Below the pieces are notes generated by a model. The model did not search any database, was not told the DNA's origin, and worked only from the letters and a program-made list of their open reading frames with translations. From contig CAKUYZ010000003.1 in assembly GCA_934717675.1 (NCBI GenBank), forward strand, positions 24,392 through 88,391: a DNA stretch of 64,000 bases. The letters run 5' to 3'. The first letter of the stretch is position 1. Each line of letters begins with the position of its first letter. Source of the DNA: an uncultured Bacteroidales bacterium. GTDB taxonomy: Bacteria > Bacteroidota > Bacteroidia > Bacteroidales > Marinilabiliaceae. Both the position numbers and the translations under genes were made by a program. Below are positions 8,542 through 17,796 of the stretch, piece by piece.

Positions 8542-10107
8542 ATGAAAACGACCTACTCCATTTTATCCGCCATCTTGTTGGCCGCGGCCTCGCTGCCCGC
8601 GCTAGCGTCCGACACGCAGGTAGATGGTATATATTATGATTTTGACCCGTCGACCCGTACGGCCTCTGTGACCTACAAGGGCAGGTGCCAATGCTCTGGC
8701 GACGCCTATTCGGGCCTCGTCAGAGTCCCGGAGACGGTGGCTTTTGAGGGCAAAGTCTATCGTGTCGTGGCCGTTGGCCCGCACGCTTTCTCCTCTAGCA
8801 GGAAGTTGGAGGCCGTGGTGCTGCCGCGCAGTGTCGAGACCATTGGCTATAACGCTTTTGTGGGCTGCAATGCGCTGACGAGCGTAGAGGTAAAAGAGCC
8901 GTCGGCCTTGCGGCAGATTGACCGTCAGGCTTTCTTGGCCTGCAAGTCCCTCGCGTCTTTCCGCGTCCCGCGCTCTGTGGAAAAGATTGGACGTTACGCT
9001 TTTGAGATGTGCGAGTCTCTTGCCAATGTGACCTATGACGAGCCTTCGTCTCTCACCGAGATTGAGGACTACGTTTTTTGCCGCACGGGACTCCGTGGCG
9101 TGAGCGTGCCAGCTTCCGTCACCTCCATAAGCGCGGTGGCTTTTTGCCAATGCCCCAACATGAAGGAGTTGGTTTTGCCCCGTGGCGTTAAGGTCATAAG
9201 CCCGCAAAACCCTTTTGCCTATAACACCCAGCTCACGTCAGTCAGCGTGGAGAGCGGAAACGTGGCCTATGACTCCCGCGGCGGCTGCAACGCCATCATT
9301 GAGACTGGCTCCAACACCCTTGTGGCGGGTTGCAAGACGAGCCAAATCCCCACCTCTGTGACCGTGATAGGCCGCAGCGCATTCAACCACTGCACCGACC
9401 TCACAGACGCCGCCCTGCCGGCCTCGATACGTCACATTGGCAAATATGCCTACTTGGGCTGCAAGGGCTTGCGCTCGTTCTACTTCCCGTCTTCAATGGT
9501 CAGTATGGCGGACAGCGTCTTCCAACGCGTCACGACCCTAGACTCTGTCGTGGTCATGACGCAACGCCCCTTTGTGATTGACGAGAGCGACTTTATGCCC
9601 GAGACCTATGAGCAGGCCACGCTCTATGTCCCTGCCGGTTGCGCGCAAATCTATCGCTCCGCGCCCGTATGGTGTAAGTTTCGCAACATTGTGGAGGCGG
9701 ACCGATTCGTTGTCGGCGGCCTCTCCTATGGCGTGCGTGAAGACGGCAAAGCCGAGATCCTCCACCCGACGGAGGGCGTGGCCTATGACGAGACCATTGT
9801 GGTGCCGGCTCGTGTTGTGAGTGGAACTCGTGAGTTTGAGGTGGACGGTGCGGCGGACGGGGCGTTCCGCACGGCCGACGGCGGCACTGTCAAGGCCATT
9901 TGGAGAGCAACGGACGGCAGGCCTGCCAATATCAGCGTCTATGGCACACGCGGCCACATCCGCATTGAAGGCACCGATGCCGAGGCCAAGGTCTTCAACG
10001 CCGGCGGCGTGATGATGACCAGCACTCGCTCGCGCTCCATTGCCATTGAGCAAGGCGTGTATGTGGTAAAAGTGAATGGCGCGGCGTTCAAAGTCGTTGT
10101 TGACTGA
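8542..10107 (+). CDS. Secreted BspA-like leucine-rich-repeat protein with sorting-tail-like C terminus
   Basis: The 521-residue protein begins with a signal peptide (MKTTYSILSAILLAAASLPALAS). It then has an array of LRR_5/BspA-type repeats of about 23 residues (IGYNAFVGCNALTSVEV, IGRYAFEMCESLANV, IGKYAYLGCKGLRSF) over about residues 60-380. The final 50 residues (FNAGGVMM ... QGVYVVKVNGAAFKVVVD) resemble the C-terminal sorting domain of type IX-secreted proteins. The start at 8542 gives a clean signal peptide; upstream in-frame codons from 8494 do not. BspA-family proteins often bind host or matrix proteins; a surface location is inferred. A second family member lies at 55.9-57.5 kb. Confidence 0.85.
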   Translation: MKTTYSILSAILLAAASLPALASDTQVDGIYYDFDPSTRTASVTYKGRCQCSGDAYSGLVRVPETVAFEGKVYRVVAVGPHAFSSSRKLEAVVLPRSVETIGYNAFVGCNALTSVEVKEPSALRQIDRQAFLACKSLASFRVPRSVEKIGRYAFEMCESLANVTYDEPSSLTEIEDYVFCRTGLRGVSVPASVTSISAVAFCQCPNMKELVLPRGVKVISPQNPFAYNTQLTSVSVESGNVAYDSRGGCNAIIETGSNTLVAGCKTSQIPTSVTVIGRSAFNHCTDLTDAALPASIRHIGKYAYLGCKGLRSFYFPSSMVSMADSVFQRVTTLDSVVVMTQRPFVIDESDFMPETYEQATLYVPAGCAQIYRSAPVWCKFRNIVEADRFVVGGLSYGVREDGKAEILHPTEGVAYDETIVVPARVVSGTREFEVDGAADGAFRTADGGTVKAIWRATDGRPANISVYGTRGHIRIEGTDAEAKVFNAGGVMMTSTRSRSIAIEQGVYVVKVNGAAFKVVVD

Positions 10108-10189
10108 CAGTCTGGCGCAAGATATTGTGCGGGGCGCGGAGGCTGGCTTCAATGCCGCCATGCCGCGCCCCGCACGTTGTAAAAATGCG

Positions 10190-10197
10190 TATCTTTG
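10190..10197 (+). promoter_or_regulatory. -7 box (TATCTTTG) of dxs
   Basis: TATCTTTG, the most common Bacteroidota -7 form, lies 18 bases before the dxs ATG. The predicted leader is about 14 nt. No good -33 TTG was found. Confidence 0.6.
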
Positions 10198-10215
10198 CAC
10201 CGTTTTTTAGGCTCA

Positions 10216-12114
10216 ATGGAACAGACATACCCACTTCTTAGCACCATAGACACGCCCGCCGACCTGAAGAGACTCAGTGTCGAGCAGCTGCCGCAGTTGT
10301 GTGACGAGTTGAGGCATTTCATCATTGAGCAGATGAGCCACGCGCCTGGGCATTTCGCCGCCTCGCTGGGCGTGGTGGAACTCACCGTGGCCATTCACTA
10401 CGTCTATGACACGCCATATGACAAACTCGTGTGGGACGTGGGCCACCAGGCCTATGGGCACAAGATTCTCACAGGGCGGCGCGCCGTGTTCCACACCAAC
10501 CGCAAGCGCGGCGGTATAAGCGGTTTCCCAAACATCTTTGAGAGCGAGTATGACGCTTTCGGCGTGGGGCACTCGTCCACGTCGGTCTCCGCGGCTTTGG
10601 GCATGGCCATCGCGGCGAGGCTGAGCGGCGAGAAGCGTCATGTGGTGGCCGTGATCGGAGACGGTGCGCTCACGGGCGGAGAGGCCTTTGAGGCGCTCAA
10701 CAATATGGCGGCGGCCAGCCCCGACATGCTCGTCATCCTCAATGACAACAACATGGCCATTGACAAGGTGACGGGCGGCATGAGCCAATATTTGTTAGAC
10801 ATCTCCACCTCTAGCCTCTACAACAGGCTGAGGAACAAGATGTCTCAATACCTTGACAGGAAAAACGACTCCGCCACGGGCCACAACAGCTTCATCACCA
10901 AGCTAAACAACAGCCTCAAGAACCTCATCAACCACCAGACCAATATGTTCGAGGGGCTGAACATCCGATATTTCGGCCCCACGGACGGGCACGACGTCAA
11001 ATACCTTGTCTCCATTCTCCGCGACTTGAAGAGAATCAGCGGCCCCAAGATGCTCCACGTCATCACCGTCAAAGGCAAAGGCTTCAAGGCGGCGGAGCAA
11101 GACCCCACAAAGTGGCACGCCGTGGGACGCAGTTTTGACATTGAGACGGGCGACCCTCTCACGCCACCGTCGCAAACCCCTCACCCCCCGCGTTTCCAAG
11201 ACGTTTTTGGCGAGACCATTTTGGAGCTTGCTCGCAAAAACGACAAGATTCTGGGCATCACGCCAGCCATGCCTAGCGGGTGCTCACTCAGCGTCATGAT
11301 GCGCGAGATGCCTGATCGCTGTTTTGACGTTGGCATTGCCGAGCAGCACGCCGTGACGTTCGCCGCAGGCTTGGCCGTCTCTGGCTATACGCCTTTTTGC
11401 AACATATACAGCACTTTTGCCCAAAGGGCGTTTGACCAGGTCATTCACGATGTGGCCCTTCAAAAGCTCCACGTGGTCTTTTGCTTTGACAGGGCTGGCC
11501 TCGTGGGGGCCGATGGCGCCACTCACCACGGCGTTTTCGACGTTGCCATGTTGCGCCCCGTGCCGAACCTCACCATCATGTCGCCCATGGACGAGCCGGA
11601 GCTTCGCAACATGATGTTCACGGCTCAAGACCCGTCGCTTGGCGCGGTGGTCATCCGTTACCCGCGTGGCGAGGGCTCGACGGTAGATTGGCGTACGCCT
11701 ATGGAGAGGGTGGAGGTGGGCCGCGGTCGCAAGCTTCGCGATGGTGAAGATGTGGCGCTGCTCACCCTGGGTCCCATAGGCATTGAGGCGCGGCAAGTGG
11801 CGGACGGGCTGAAAGCCTATGGCATAAGCGCGGCGCACTATGACCTGCGTTTCGCCAAGCCGCTAGACGAGGCTCTGCTCCGTGAGGCTTTTGACTCGTG
11901 CAGGCTCATCGTCACCATGGAAGACGGAGTGCGTGAGGGGGGCGTTGGCACTGGCGTGATGGAGTATGCCATGGACTGCGGCTACGGTGGCAGAGTGTTG
12001 CGAATAGGTGTGCCGGACAGATTCATTGCCCACGGGACTGTGGAAGAGCTATATAAAGAGTGCGGGATGGATGCCGACAGCGTAATCTCCGCCATAAGGG
12101 AAGCTTTGGACTAA
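10216..12114 (+). CDS. dxs: 1-deoxy-D-xylulose-5-phosphate synthase
   Basis: The 632-residue thiamine-diphosphate enzyme condenses pyruvate with glyceraldehyde 3-phosphate, the entry step of the MEP isoprenoid pathway. Visible hallmarks: the N-terminal DVGHQAYGHKILTGR block, the ThDP/Mg motif GDGALTGGEAFEALNN, the transketolase-type pyrimidine-binding block with VGIAEQHAVTFAAG, and GLVGADGATHHGVFD. The start at 10216 (MEQTYPLL) is preferred because it sits 18 bases after the -7 box; the upstream TTG start at 10195 lies inside that box. Length is normal. It links functionally to the polyprenyl synthase at 50 kb and to miaA at 62.5 kb through isoprenoid supply. Confidence 0.97.
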   Translation: MEQTYPLLSTIDTPADLKRLSVEQLPQLCDELRHFIIEQMSHAPGHFAASLGVVELTVAIHYVYDTPYDKLVWDVGHQAYGHKILTGRRAVFHTNRKRGGISGFPNIFESEYDAFGVGHSSTSVSAALGMAIAARLSGEKRHVVAVIGDGALTGGEAFEALNNMAAASPDMLVILNDNNMAIDKVTGGMSQYLLDISTSSLYNRLRNKMSQYLDRKNDSATGHNSFITKLNNSLKNLINHQTNMFEGLNIRYFGPTDGHDVKYLVSILRDLKRISGPKMLHVITVKGKGFKAAEQDPTKWHAVGRSFDIETGDPLTPPSQTPHPPRFQDVFGETILELARKNDKILGITPAMPSGCSLSVMMREMPDRCFDVGIAEQHAVTFAAGLAVSGYTPFCNIYSTFAQRAFDQVIHDVALQKLHVVFCFDRAGLVGADGATHHGVFDVAMLRPVPNLTIMSPMDEPELRNMMFTAQDPSLGAVVIRYPRGEGSTVDWRTPMERVEVGRGRKLRDGEDVALLTLGPIGIEARQVADGLKAYGISAAHYDLRFAKPLDEALLREAFDSCRLIVTMEDGVREGGVGTGVMEYAMDCGYGGRVLRIGVPDRFIAHGTVEELYKECGMDADSVISAIREALD

Positions 12115-12137
12115 GAACTTGGCGAAGGATATATAAG

Positions 12138-12174
12138 AAGAGGGCGTGACGGCTTAATTGCGTCTCGCCCTCTT
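12138..12174. terminator. Terminator between convergent dxs and argF'
   Basis: A 14-bp stem (12138-12151 with 12161-12174) with one mismatch lies between the two convergent stop codons. T-rich bases follow on the plus strand (TTTGCGTTT); the minus side is weaker. It probably serves both genes. Confidence 0.75.
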
Positions 12175-12200
12175 TGCGTTTGTGGCTGCGTGTCGTCGGC

Positions 12201-13154
12201 CTATTTGCGCAAATCTTCAAGCATACGCTTCATCACCACTTGCGCGGAGACGACACGGTTCGCGGCCTCGGGAATGACAAGGCTGTTGGGGCTGTCAATG
12301 ACCTCGTCTGTCACAATCATGTTGCGGCGGACGGGCAGGCAGTGCATAAACTTGGCGTTGTCGGTCCAGCTCATATGCTCGGCGTCAACAGTCCAGCTCA
12401 TGTCTTTTGAGAGGATTTGGCCATAGCTCTCATAAGATGACCAGTTCTTGGCATATATGAAGTCTGCGCCCTCGAAAGCCTTTTTCTGGTCTCGCTCCAG
12501 GTGCGCCCCTTGCATGATGTCCGGAGCCAAGTCATAGCCTTCGGGACAGGTGATGACGAAGTCCACGTCGGCGACTTTCATCCACTCGGCAAAGGAGTTC
12601 GGCACGGCCTGCGGCAATGCGCGAGGGTGGGGAGCCCAGGAGAGGACCACTTTGGGGCGCGCCTTGGTCTTGTGCTCCTCAATGGTGATGAGGTCGGCAA
12701 AGGCCTGGCATGGGTGCCTTGTGGCGCTCTCCAGGCTTATTACGGGGCGGCCGGAGTACTGGATGAACTGGTTGATGATGGTCTCCTGATAGTCGAACTC
12801 GCGGCTCTCGAAACGAGCGAATGAGCGGACTCCGATGATGTCGCAGTAGCTGCCAATGACGGGAATGGCCTCGCGCAGGTGCTCGCTCTTGTCTCCGTCC
12901 ATCACCACGCCCATCTCCGTCTCGAGTTTCCAGCTGTCCTTGTCAATGTTCAGGACAATGGCGTTCATGCCGAGGTTCTGCGCCGCCTTTTGCGAGCTGA
13001 GCCTCGTGCGCAGGCTCGAGTTGAAGAAGACTAGGATTATGGTCTTGTTGCGGCCAAGCTCCTGCCATGCGAAAGGGGTCGCCTTGACCTCCTTGGCCTC
13101 GCGGAGGGCCTTGTCGAGGTCGCCAATGTCACCGACGGTGAGAAATCTGTTCAT
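12201..13154 (-). CDS. argF': N-succinyl-L-ornithine carbamoyltransferase
   Basis: The 317-residue protein matches the Bacteroides fragilis ArgF' type that carbamoylates N-succinylornithine in arginine synthesis. The carbamoyl-phosphate site is seen as FNSSLRTRLSSQ (the SxRT motif is SLRT at 47-50), and later blocks are VRSFARFE, HPCQAFADLITIEE, WAPHPRALPQAVPNS and HCLPVRRNMIV. The residue reported to set acetyl versus succinyl preference (Pro90 in B. fragilis, Glu92 in Xanthomonas) is Ser90 here (codon AGC, 12885-12887), in the GDKSEH loop. Substrate is therefore inferred as succinylornithine but not proven. No other arg gene is adjacent; carA lies 30 kb away. Confidence 0.92.
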   Translation of the reverse strand: MNRFLTVGDIGDLDKALREAKEVKATPFAWQELGRNKTIILVFFNSSLRTRLSSQKAAQNLGMNAIVLNIDKDSWKLETEMGVVMDGDKSEHLREAIPVIGSYCDIIGVRSFARFESREFDYQETIINQFIQYSGRPVISLESATRHPCQAFADLITIEEHKTKARPKVVLSWAPHPRALPQAVPNSFAEWMKVADVDFVITCPEGYDLAPDIMQGAHLERDQKKAFEGADFIYAKNWSSYESYGQILSKDMSWTVDAEHMSWTDNAKFMHCLPVRRNMIVTDEVIDSPNSLVIPEAANRVVSAQVVMKRMLEDLRK

Positions 13155-13207
13155 GATGGTTGGCTATTATGAGTTTTTTATTTTTCTGTGTTTTACCGTG
13201 TCCTCTG

Positions 13208-14482
13208 TCAGAGCATGGGCACAAGTTGAGACAGTTTGTTGGAGTTAGATCCTTTGATGAGGATGTATTTGCCGCTTAAGGCCCTGACGGCTTGGGCGGC
13301 GTCTGGCGTGGCGTTGTAGAAAGCGAAACCTGGATAGTCTTTCTCAAACTTGCAGAACTCAGGGCCTATGAGGATGGCCTGGTCTAGGTTCATTGTCTTG
13401 AGTTTCTCCAGCACCTTGACGTGCTGCTCATCCTGTAGCGGGCCTAACTCCCTCATTGCTCCCAAGATCACGCACTTGTGTCCCGTCTCGTGGCTGGCGA
13501 AGTTGTCTAGCGCCGCGCCCATGCTCGTGGGGTTGGCGTTGTAGGCGTCCACCACCAGCCTGTTCCGACTGGTCTGGACTATTTGGCTTCGCCCGTTGGT
13601 GGGCTCATATTGCCCAATGGCCTCGGTCACGTCACTGTCCGCCACGCCAAAATGATGCCCCACGGTGGCCGCGGCCAAGGCGTTTGGCAGGTTATATTTG
13701 CCCAAAAGGTGCGTTGTGACGTGATGCCAATCGCCGCCCGCGCTCCAACGCATATCGAGAGTCTCCGCCGCGCCGTCTTCAACGCATCCTTGCACATAAG
13801 GCACCGTGTTGGCATATTCGCCAAGCATTTGCGCCAGGTCTTTGTTATCAGGGTCTATAAAGACGGTGCCGCCCGTGCGGCGCAGATAGTCATAAAGCTC
13901 CGCCTTTGTGCGCTTCACGCCCTCGAAGGAGCCAAAGCCCTCAATATGCCCGATGCCCACGTTGGTGACAAGGCCTGCCGTGGGCTGAGATATGGTCACT
14001 AGGGCCGCTATCTCGCCAGGGTGGCTCGCGCCCATCTCCACCACGGCCATCTCGGCGTCATCTGGTATGGAGAGGATGGTCAGCGGCACTCCAATGTGGT
14101 TGTTGAGGTTGCCTTTCGTGGCCACTGTCTTGAATTTTTTGCTCAAGACGGCCGTTGTCAACTCCTTTGTCGTGGTCTTGCCATTGGTGCCTGTGATGCC
14201 TATGACGGGAATTGTCAGGTGTCTGCGCCTCTCTCTGGCCAGTTCTTGAAGAGCTGTCAGAGTGTCGTCCGTAACGTAGGCGCGGGGGTCGTTGGCGAAA
14301 GATTTGTCTGTCGTCACCACATAGGCCGCCCCAAGCTCAAGAGCGTGGCCGACCATGGTGTTGGCGTCGAAGTTGGCGCCGCGTAATGCCACGAACAGCG
14401 ACCCTGGCGCGATGGTGCGCGTGTCTGTTGAGACTCCCGCGCTGTGGCGGAAAGCCTCATATAGTTCTGAGATTGTTTTCAT
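13208..14482 (-). CDS. murF: UDP-N-acetylmuramoyl-tripeptide--D-alanyl-D-alanine ligase
   Basis: The 424-residue Mur ligase adds D-Ala-D-Ala to the peptidoglycan precursor in the cytosol. Motifs in order: a GSLFVALRGANFD N-terminal substrate domain, the ATP loop GITGTNGKTTTKE, the metal-binding ATKGNLNNHIGVPLT and VVEMGASHPGEI blocks, then DAYNANPTSM and the C-terminal Rossmann domain (VILGAMRELG). I chose the ATG at 14482 (MKTISELYEAF); another in-frame ATG at 14509 would add nine residues not typical of the family. It is outside the usual mur-fts cluster. It may be transcribed alone; a strong hairpin separates it from the ATP synthase genes upstream. Confidence 0.94.
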   Translation of the reverse strand: MKTISELYEAFRHSAGVSTDTRTIAPGSLFVALRGANFDANTMVGHALELGAAYVVTTDKSFANDPRAYVTDDTLTALQELARERRRHLTIPVIGITGTNGKTTTKELTTAVLSKKFKTVATKGNLNNHIGVPLTILSIPDDAEMAVVEMGASHPGEIAALVTISQPTAGLVTNVGIGHIEGFGSFEGVKRTKAELYDYLRRTGGTVFIDPDNKDLAQMLGEYANTVPYVQGCVEDGAAETLDMRWSAGGDWHHVTTHLLGKYNLPNALAAATVGHHFGVADSDVTEAIGQYEPTNGRSQIVQTSRNRLVVDAYNANPTSMGAALDNFASHETGHKCVILGAMRELGPLQDEQHVKVLEKLKTMNLDQAILIGPEFCKFEKDYPGFAFYNATPDAAQAVRALSGKYILIKGSNSNKLSQLVPML

Positions 14483-14642
14483 TGTCTGCGTGTCGGGAGG
14501 AAAACTCATGGATGCCGAGGCATCCCATAACGCTCATCCCCCGCAACTTTAAAGTTACAGAATATTTTCTGCAAGACTGCCGCCCGATGCCACCTATTGC
14601 CGCACCCGTCGGCTGTGAGTTTCCCTGCCATGGACATAGCAA

Positions 14643-14678
14643 GGCGGCCTCCGAGCCATCATAAGCTCGAAGGCCGCC
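14643..14678 (-). terminator. Putative terminator of the atpB-G operon
   Basis: Two stem parts, GGCGGCCT (14643-14650) with AGGCCGCC (14671-14678) and CGAGC (14652-14656) with GCTCG (14665-14669), form one long hairpin 39 bases after the atpG stop. The trailing T run on the minus strand is weak, so termination may be inefficient. Confidence 0.55.
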
Positions 14679-14716
14679 CTTACCATTAGTGCCGTTATTC
14701 TGACAGTGTCGTCGCC

Positions 14717-15604
14717 TTAGCCGTTGAGGGCCGAGGCTCCGCTCACAATCTCGATAAGCTCGTTCGTGATGGCTGACTGGCGCGCTTTGTTATACTGAAG
14801 CTGTAGCTCGTCAAGCAGCGTCGTGGCGTTGTCCGTGGCTTTGTGCATCGACGTCATGCGTGCGCCATGCTCCGAGGCCACCGACTCTTTGACCACGGCC
14901 AAGAGTTTTATCCTGATGGCCTGCGGAATCAGGTCGGCCAAGACCTCCTCTTTGCTCGGCTCCACAATGAAGTCTCGCGTGGCCTTGTCATCGGCTTGCG
15001 TGTCCATGCACAGCGGCAGCAGTTGCGCCTCGCGCACGTTTTGCACCGCAGTGTTGACAAACCCGTTGTATATCAGCACCACGCGCCCATAATCCTTGGC
15101 CTCGAAGCGGCTTCTGATACCATCTGCCACCTCGTAGACCTTGGCGAGGCCGAAATTGTCATAGAAGCCCTCGGCCTCTGTGACGGGCACCATCACGTGG
15201 CGCGAGCGCAGACCCTTGGCCACCTGCTTCCCTATGGTCAAGACTTCCACGAGCCCCTTGTCGGCATCTGCCTTGAGGGTGGAGGCGAGCATCACCTCAA
15301 CCTCCTTGACAATGTTGGAGTTGAAAGCCCCCGCGAGGCCCTTGTCTGAGGCAATGGCCACGAGCAGCGTCTTGCCCCCGGGTGTGGCCTTGCGGAAAGC
15401 GGGGTAGTCCAGCTCAACGTTGGAGACTGACGAGCCTAGCGACCCTATGATCTGGCTCAGCTTGGCCTCGAACGGGCGGACTTTGGCCACTTCGTTCTGC
15501 GCCTTTTTCAGCTTGGCGGCGGAGACCATCTTCATGGCGCTCGTCACCTGCCTGGTGGACTGGACGGAGTGGATTCTTGTCCGGATGTCTTTAAGATTAG
15601 CCAT
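14717..15604 (-). CDS. atpG: ATP synthase F1 gamma subunit
   Basis: The 295-residue central stalk subunit has the conserved N terminus (MANLKDIRTRIHSVQSTRQV then TSAMKMVSAAK) and C terminus (AMHKATDNATTLL-like MHKATDNA block followed by NKARQSAITNELIEIVSGA), which together form the rotating coiled coil. It is the last gene of the operon, 18 bases after atpA. Its catalytic partner beta and stalk partner epsilon are encoded 36 kb away on the other strand. Confidence 0.97.
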   Translation of the reverse strand: MANLKDIRTRIHSVQSTRQVTSAMKMVSAAKLKKAQNEVAKVRPFEAKLSQIIGSLGSSVSNVELDYPAFRKATPGGKTLLVAIASDKGLAGAFNSNIVKEVEVMLASTLKADADKGLVEVLTIGKQVAKGLRSRHVMVPVTEAEGFYDNFGLAKVYEVADGIRSRFEAKDYGRVVLIYNGFVNTAVQNVREAQLLPLCMDTQADDKATRDFIVEPSKEEVLADLIPQAIRIKLLAVVKESVASEHGARMTSMHKATDNATTLLDELQLQYNKARQSAITNELIEIVSGASALNG

Positions 15605-15622
15605 CAGTCTGCCCTCCTGCCG

Positions 15623-17200
15623 TTATTTAGCGAAGCGTTTGCTCACCTCTGCGGCCGTCTCGCGGAGAATGGCCGTGATGTTGTCATCAATCTTGCCTTG
15701 CGACAGCGTGTTGAGCGCGTCTTTGTGGCGAAGCTCCATCTCATCAAGGAACTCCTCCTCAAACTGCCCCACCTTGTCCATCGGCACGTCGCGGAGCAGT
15801 CCGTTGGTGCCGCAGTAGATTATGGCAATCTGCTTCTCTACGGTATATGGCGTGTGGAGCGGCTGTTTTAGGATCTCCACGTTCTTTCGCCCCTTGTCCA
15901 GCACAGCCATGGTGGCGGCGTCGAGGTCGGAGCCGAACTTGGAGAAAGCCTCCAGCTCGCGGAACTGAGCCTGGTCTAGTTTCAGCGTGCCCGCCACTTT
16001 CTTCATGCTCTTGATCTGCGCCGACCCGCCGACGCGGGACACTGAGATGCCCACGTTGATGGCCGGGCGCACACCGGCGTTGAAGAGGTTGCTCTCAAGG
16101 TATATCTGGCCGTCGGTGATGGAGATCACGTTGGTAGGGATATATGCCGCCACGTCACCGGCCTGGGTCTCAATGATAGGCAGCGCCGTGAGCGAGCCGC
16201 CACCCTTGACGATGGGCTTGATGTCTTCCGGCAGGTCGTTCATCTTGGCCGCCAACTCGTCGTTCTCCACAATCTTGGCCGCGCGCTCCAGGAGGCGCGA
16301 GTGGAGGTAGAACACGTCGCCAGGGTATGCCTCGCGTCCGGGTGGCCTGCGGAGCAGGAGGCTCACCTCGCGGTAAGACACGGCCTGCTTCGAGAGGTCG
16401 TCATAGACAATTAGGGCGTGTCGGCCGGAGTCGCGGAAATACTCACCAATGGCCGCGCCGGCCAGGGGAGAGAAGTATTGCATGGCCGGGGTGTCTGCCG
16501 CCGTGGCGGAGACCACCGTGGTGTAGGCCATGGCGCCGTTTTTCTCCAGCGTGGCCACAATCTGCGCCACGGTGCTGGCTTTCTGGCCAGTGGCCACGTA
16601 GATGCAATATACCGGCTCGCCTGCGTCGTAGAAACTCTTCTGGTTAAGAATGGTGTCTACGGCAATGGAGGTCTTGCCCGTCTGGCGGTCGCCGATGATG
16701 AGCTCGCGCTGGCCGCGGCCGATGGGGATCATAGAGTCGATGGCTTTGATGCCGGTCTGGAGCGGCCTCTTGACCGGCTGGCGGAAGAGTACCTGAGGAG
16801 CCTTGCGCTCCAGCGGCAACTCGTAGAGCTTGCCGCCGATGGGTCCCTTGCCGTCAATCGGCTCGCCGAGGGTGTTGACCACGCGGCCAACAATCTCGTC
16901 TCCGACACGGATGGACGCGATGCGCCCTGTGCGCTTCACTGTGTCGCCCTCCCTGACCTCGTCGGCGTTGTTCATAAGGACAATGCCCACGCTGTCCTGG
17001 TCAAGGTTGAGGACCACGCCCATGGCTTTGCCCACCTCGACGAGCTCGTTGCTCTCGACGTTGGACAGGCCGAAAGCCGTGGCGATGCCATCGCCGACGG
17101 TCAGGACGGTGCCCACCTCTTCCAGCTTTGAGGAAGAGTCAAACTGCTCCAGCTGCTGCTTGAGCACGCTCGACACTTCCGAGGCTTTTATTTTTTCCAT
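15623..17200 (-). CDS. atpA: ATP synthase F1 alpha subunit
   Basis: The 525-residue non-catalytic nucleotide-binding subunit has the Walker A loop GDRQTGKTS, the DLSKQAVSYREVSLLLRRPP block and the alpha signature PAINVGISVSRVGGSAQ. The N-terminal helix (KASEVSSVLKQQLEQF) that docks on delta is present. Length is typical. The gene lies between atpH (32 bases upstream) and atpG (18 bases downstream). Confidence 0.98.
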   Translation of the reverse strand: MEKIKASEVSSVLKQQLEQFDSSSKLEEVGTVLTVGDGIATAFGLSNVESNELVEVGKAMGVVLNLDQDSVGIVLMNNADEVREGDTVKRTGRIASIRVGDEIVGRVVNTLGEPIDGKGPIGGKLYELPLERKAPQVLFRQPVKRPLQTGIKAIDSMIPIGRGQRELIIGDRQTGKTSIAVDTILNQKSFYDAGEPVYCIYVATGQKASTVAQIVATLEKNGAMAYTTVVSATAADTPAMQYFSPLAGAAIGEYFRDSGRHALIVYDDLSKQAVSYREVSLLLRRPPGREAYPGDVFYLHSRLLERAAKIVENDELAAKMNDLPEDIKPIVKGGGSLTALPIIETQAGDVAAYIPTNVISITDGQIYLESNLFNAGVRPAINVGISVSRVGGSAQIKSMKKVAGTLKLDQAQFRELEAFSKFGSDLDAATMAVLDKGRKNVEILKQPLHTPYTVEKQIAIIYCGTNGLLRDVPMDKVGQFEEEFLDEMELRHKDALNTLSQGKIDDNITAILRETAAEVSKRFAK

Positions 17201-17232
17201 GCGCTGAATGTCGTGTTATAAGAAAAAGAAAA

Positions 17233-17787
17233 TCAAACCGTCAGCTGTCTCTCTACGGCCTTGAGCTTGCTCCGGATGGAGCCGTCTACCTGACAACCGT
17301 CCACCTCCAGTATCAGCCCGCCTATGATGGCCGGGTTCACTCGGAATGTGGCGTCTATGGCCTCCACCTCCTTGCCGGAGGCTTTCAGCTTGTCAGAGAC
17401 CAGCCCCGTGAGGCGTTCTTTCTGCTGCGCCGTGAGTTCCTTGGCGGTCGTCAGCCGCGCCGTGCAGATGTGACGCTCCGTCTTGTAGAGCATCTCGAAG
17501 ACGAGCAGGATGGAGCTGACGTAGCCTATGCGCTCCTTGTCCACCAAGAAGGTGAGGAACTGGAGCGTCTCAGGCGTCACGCGGCTGGCGAACACAGCCT
17601 CTACCAAAGCCTTCTTCTCCGACAGCTTGCGCAGCGGGGAGTCAAAAAACTTCTTGGCCTGTGGCTGCTCGGCCAAAGCCTGCCTTACGACCACCGCGTC
17701 GGCATACACTTCGTCTAGCTTGCCGTGGTCGGCGGCGAAGTCGTGTAGCACCGTGGCGTATCGTCTGGCAATCAGTCCTGCGTCCAT
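17233..17787 (-). CDS. atpH: ATP synthase delta (OSCP) subunit
   Basis: The 184-residue peripheral stalk subunit links F1 alpha to the b subunit. It begins with the typical IARRYATVLHDFA motif and ends with the conserved strand block NPAIIGGLILEVDGCQVDGS plus RSKLKAVERQL. It starts nine bases after the atpF stop, as expected for a translationally linked operon. Confidence 0.95.
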   Translation of the reverse strand: MDAGLIARRYATVLHDFAADHGKLDEVYADAVVVRQALAEQPQAKKFFDSPLRKLSEKKALVEAVFASRVTPETLQFLTFLVDKERIGYVSSILLVFEMLYKTERHICTARLTTAKELTAQQKERLTGLVSDKLKASGKEVEAIDATFRVNPAIIGGLILEVDGCQVDGSIRSKLKAVERQLTV

Positions 17788-17796
17788 TGCTGTGGT

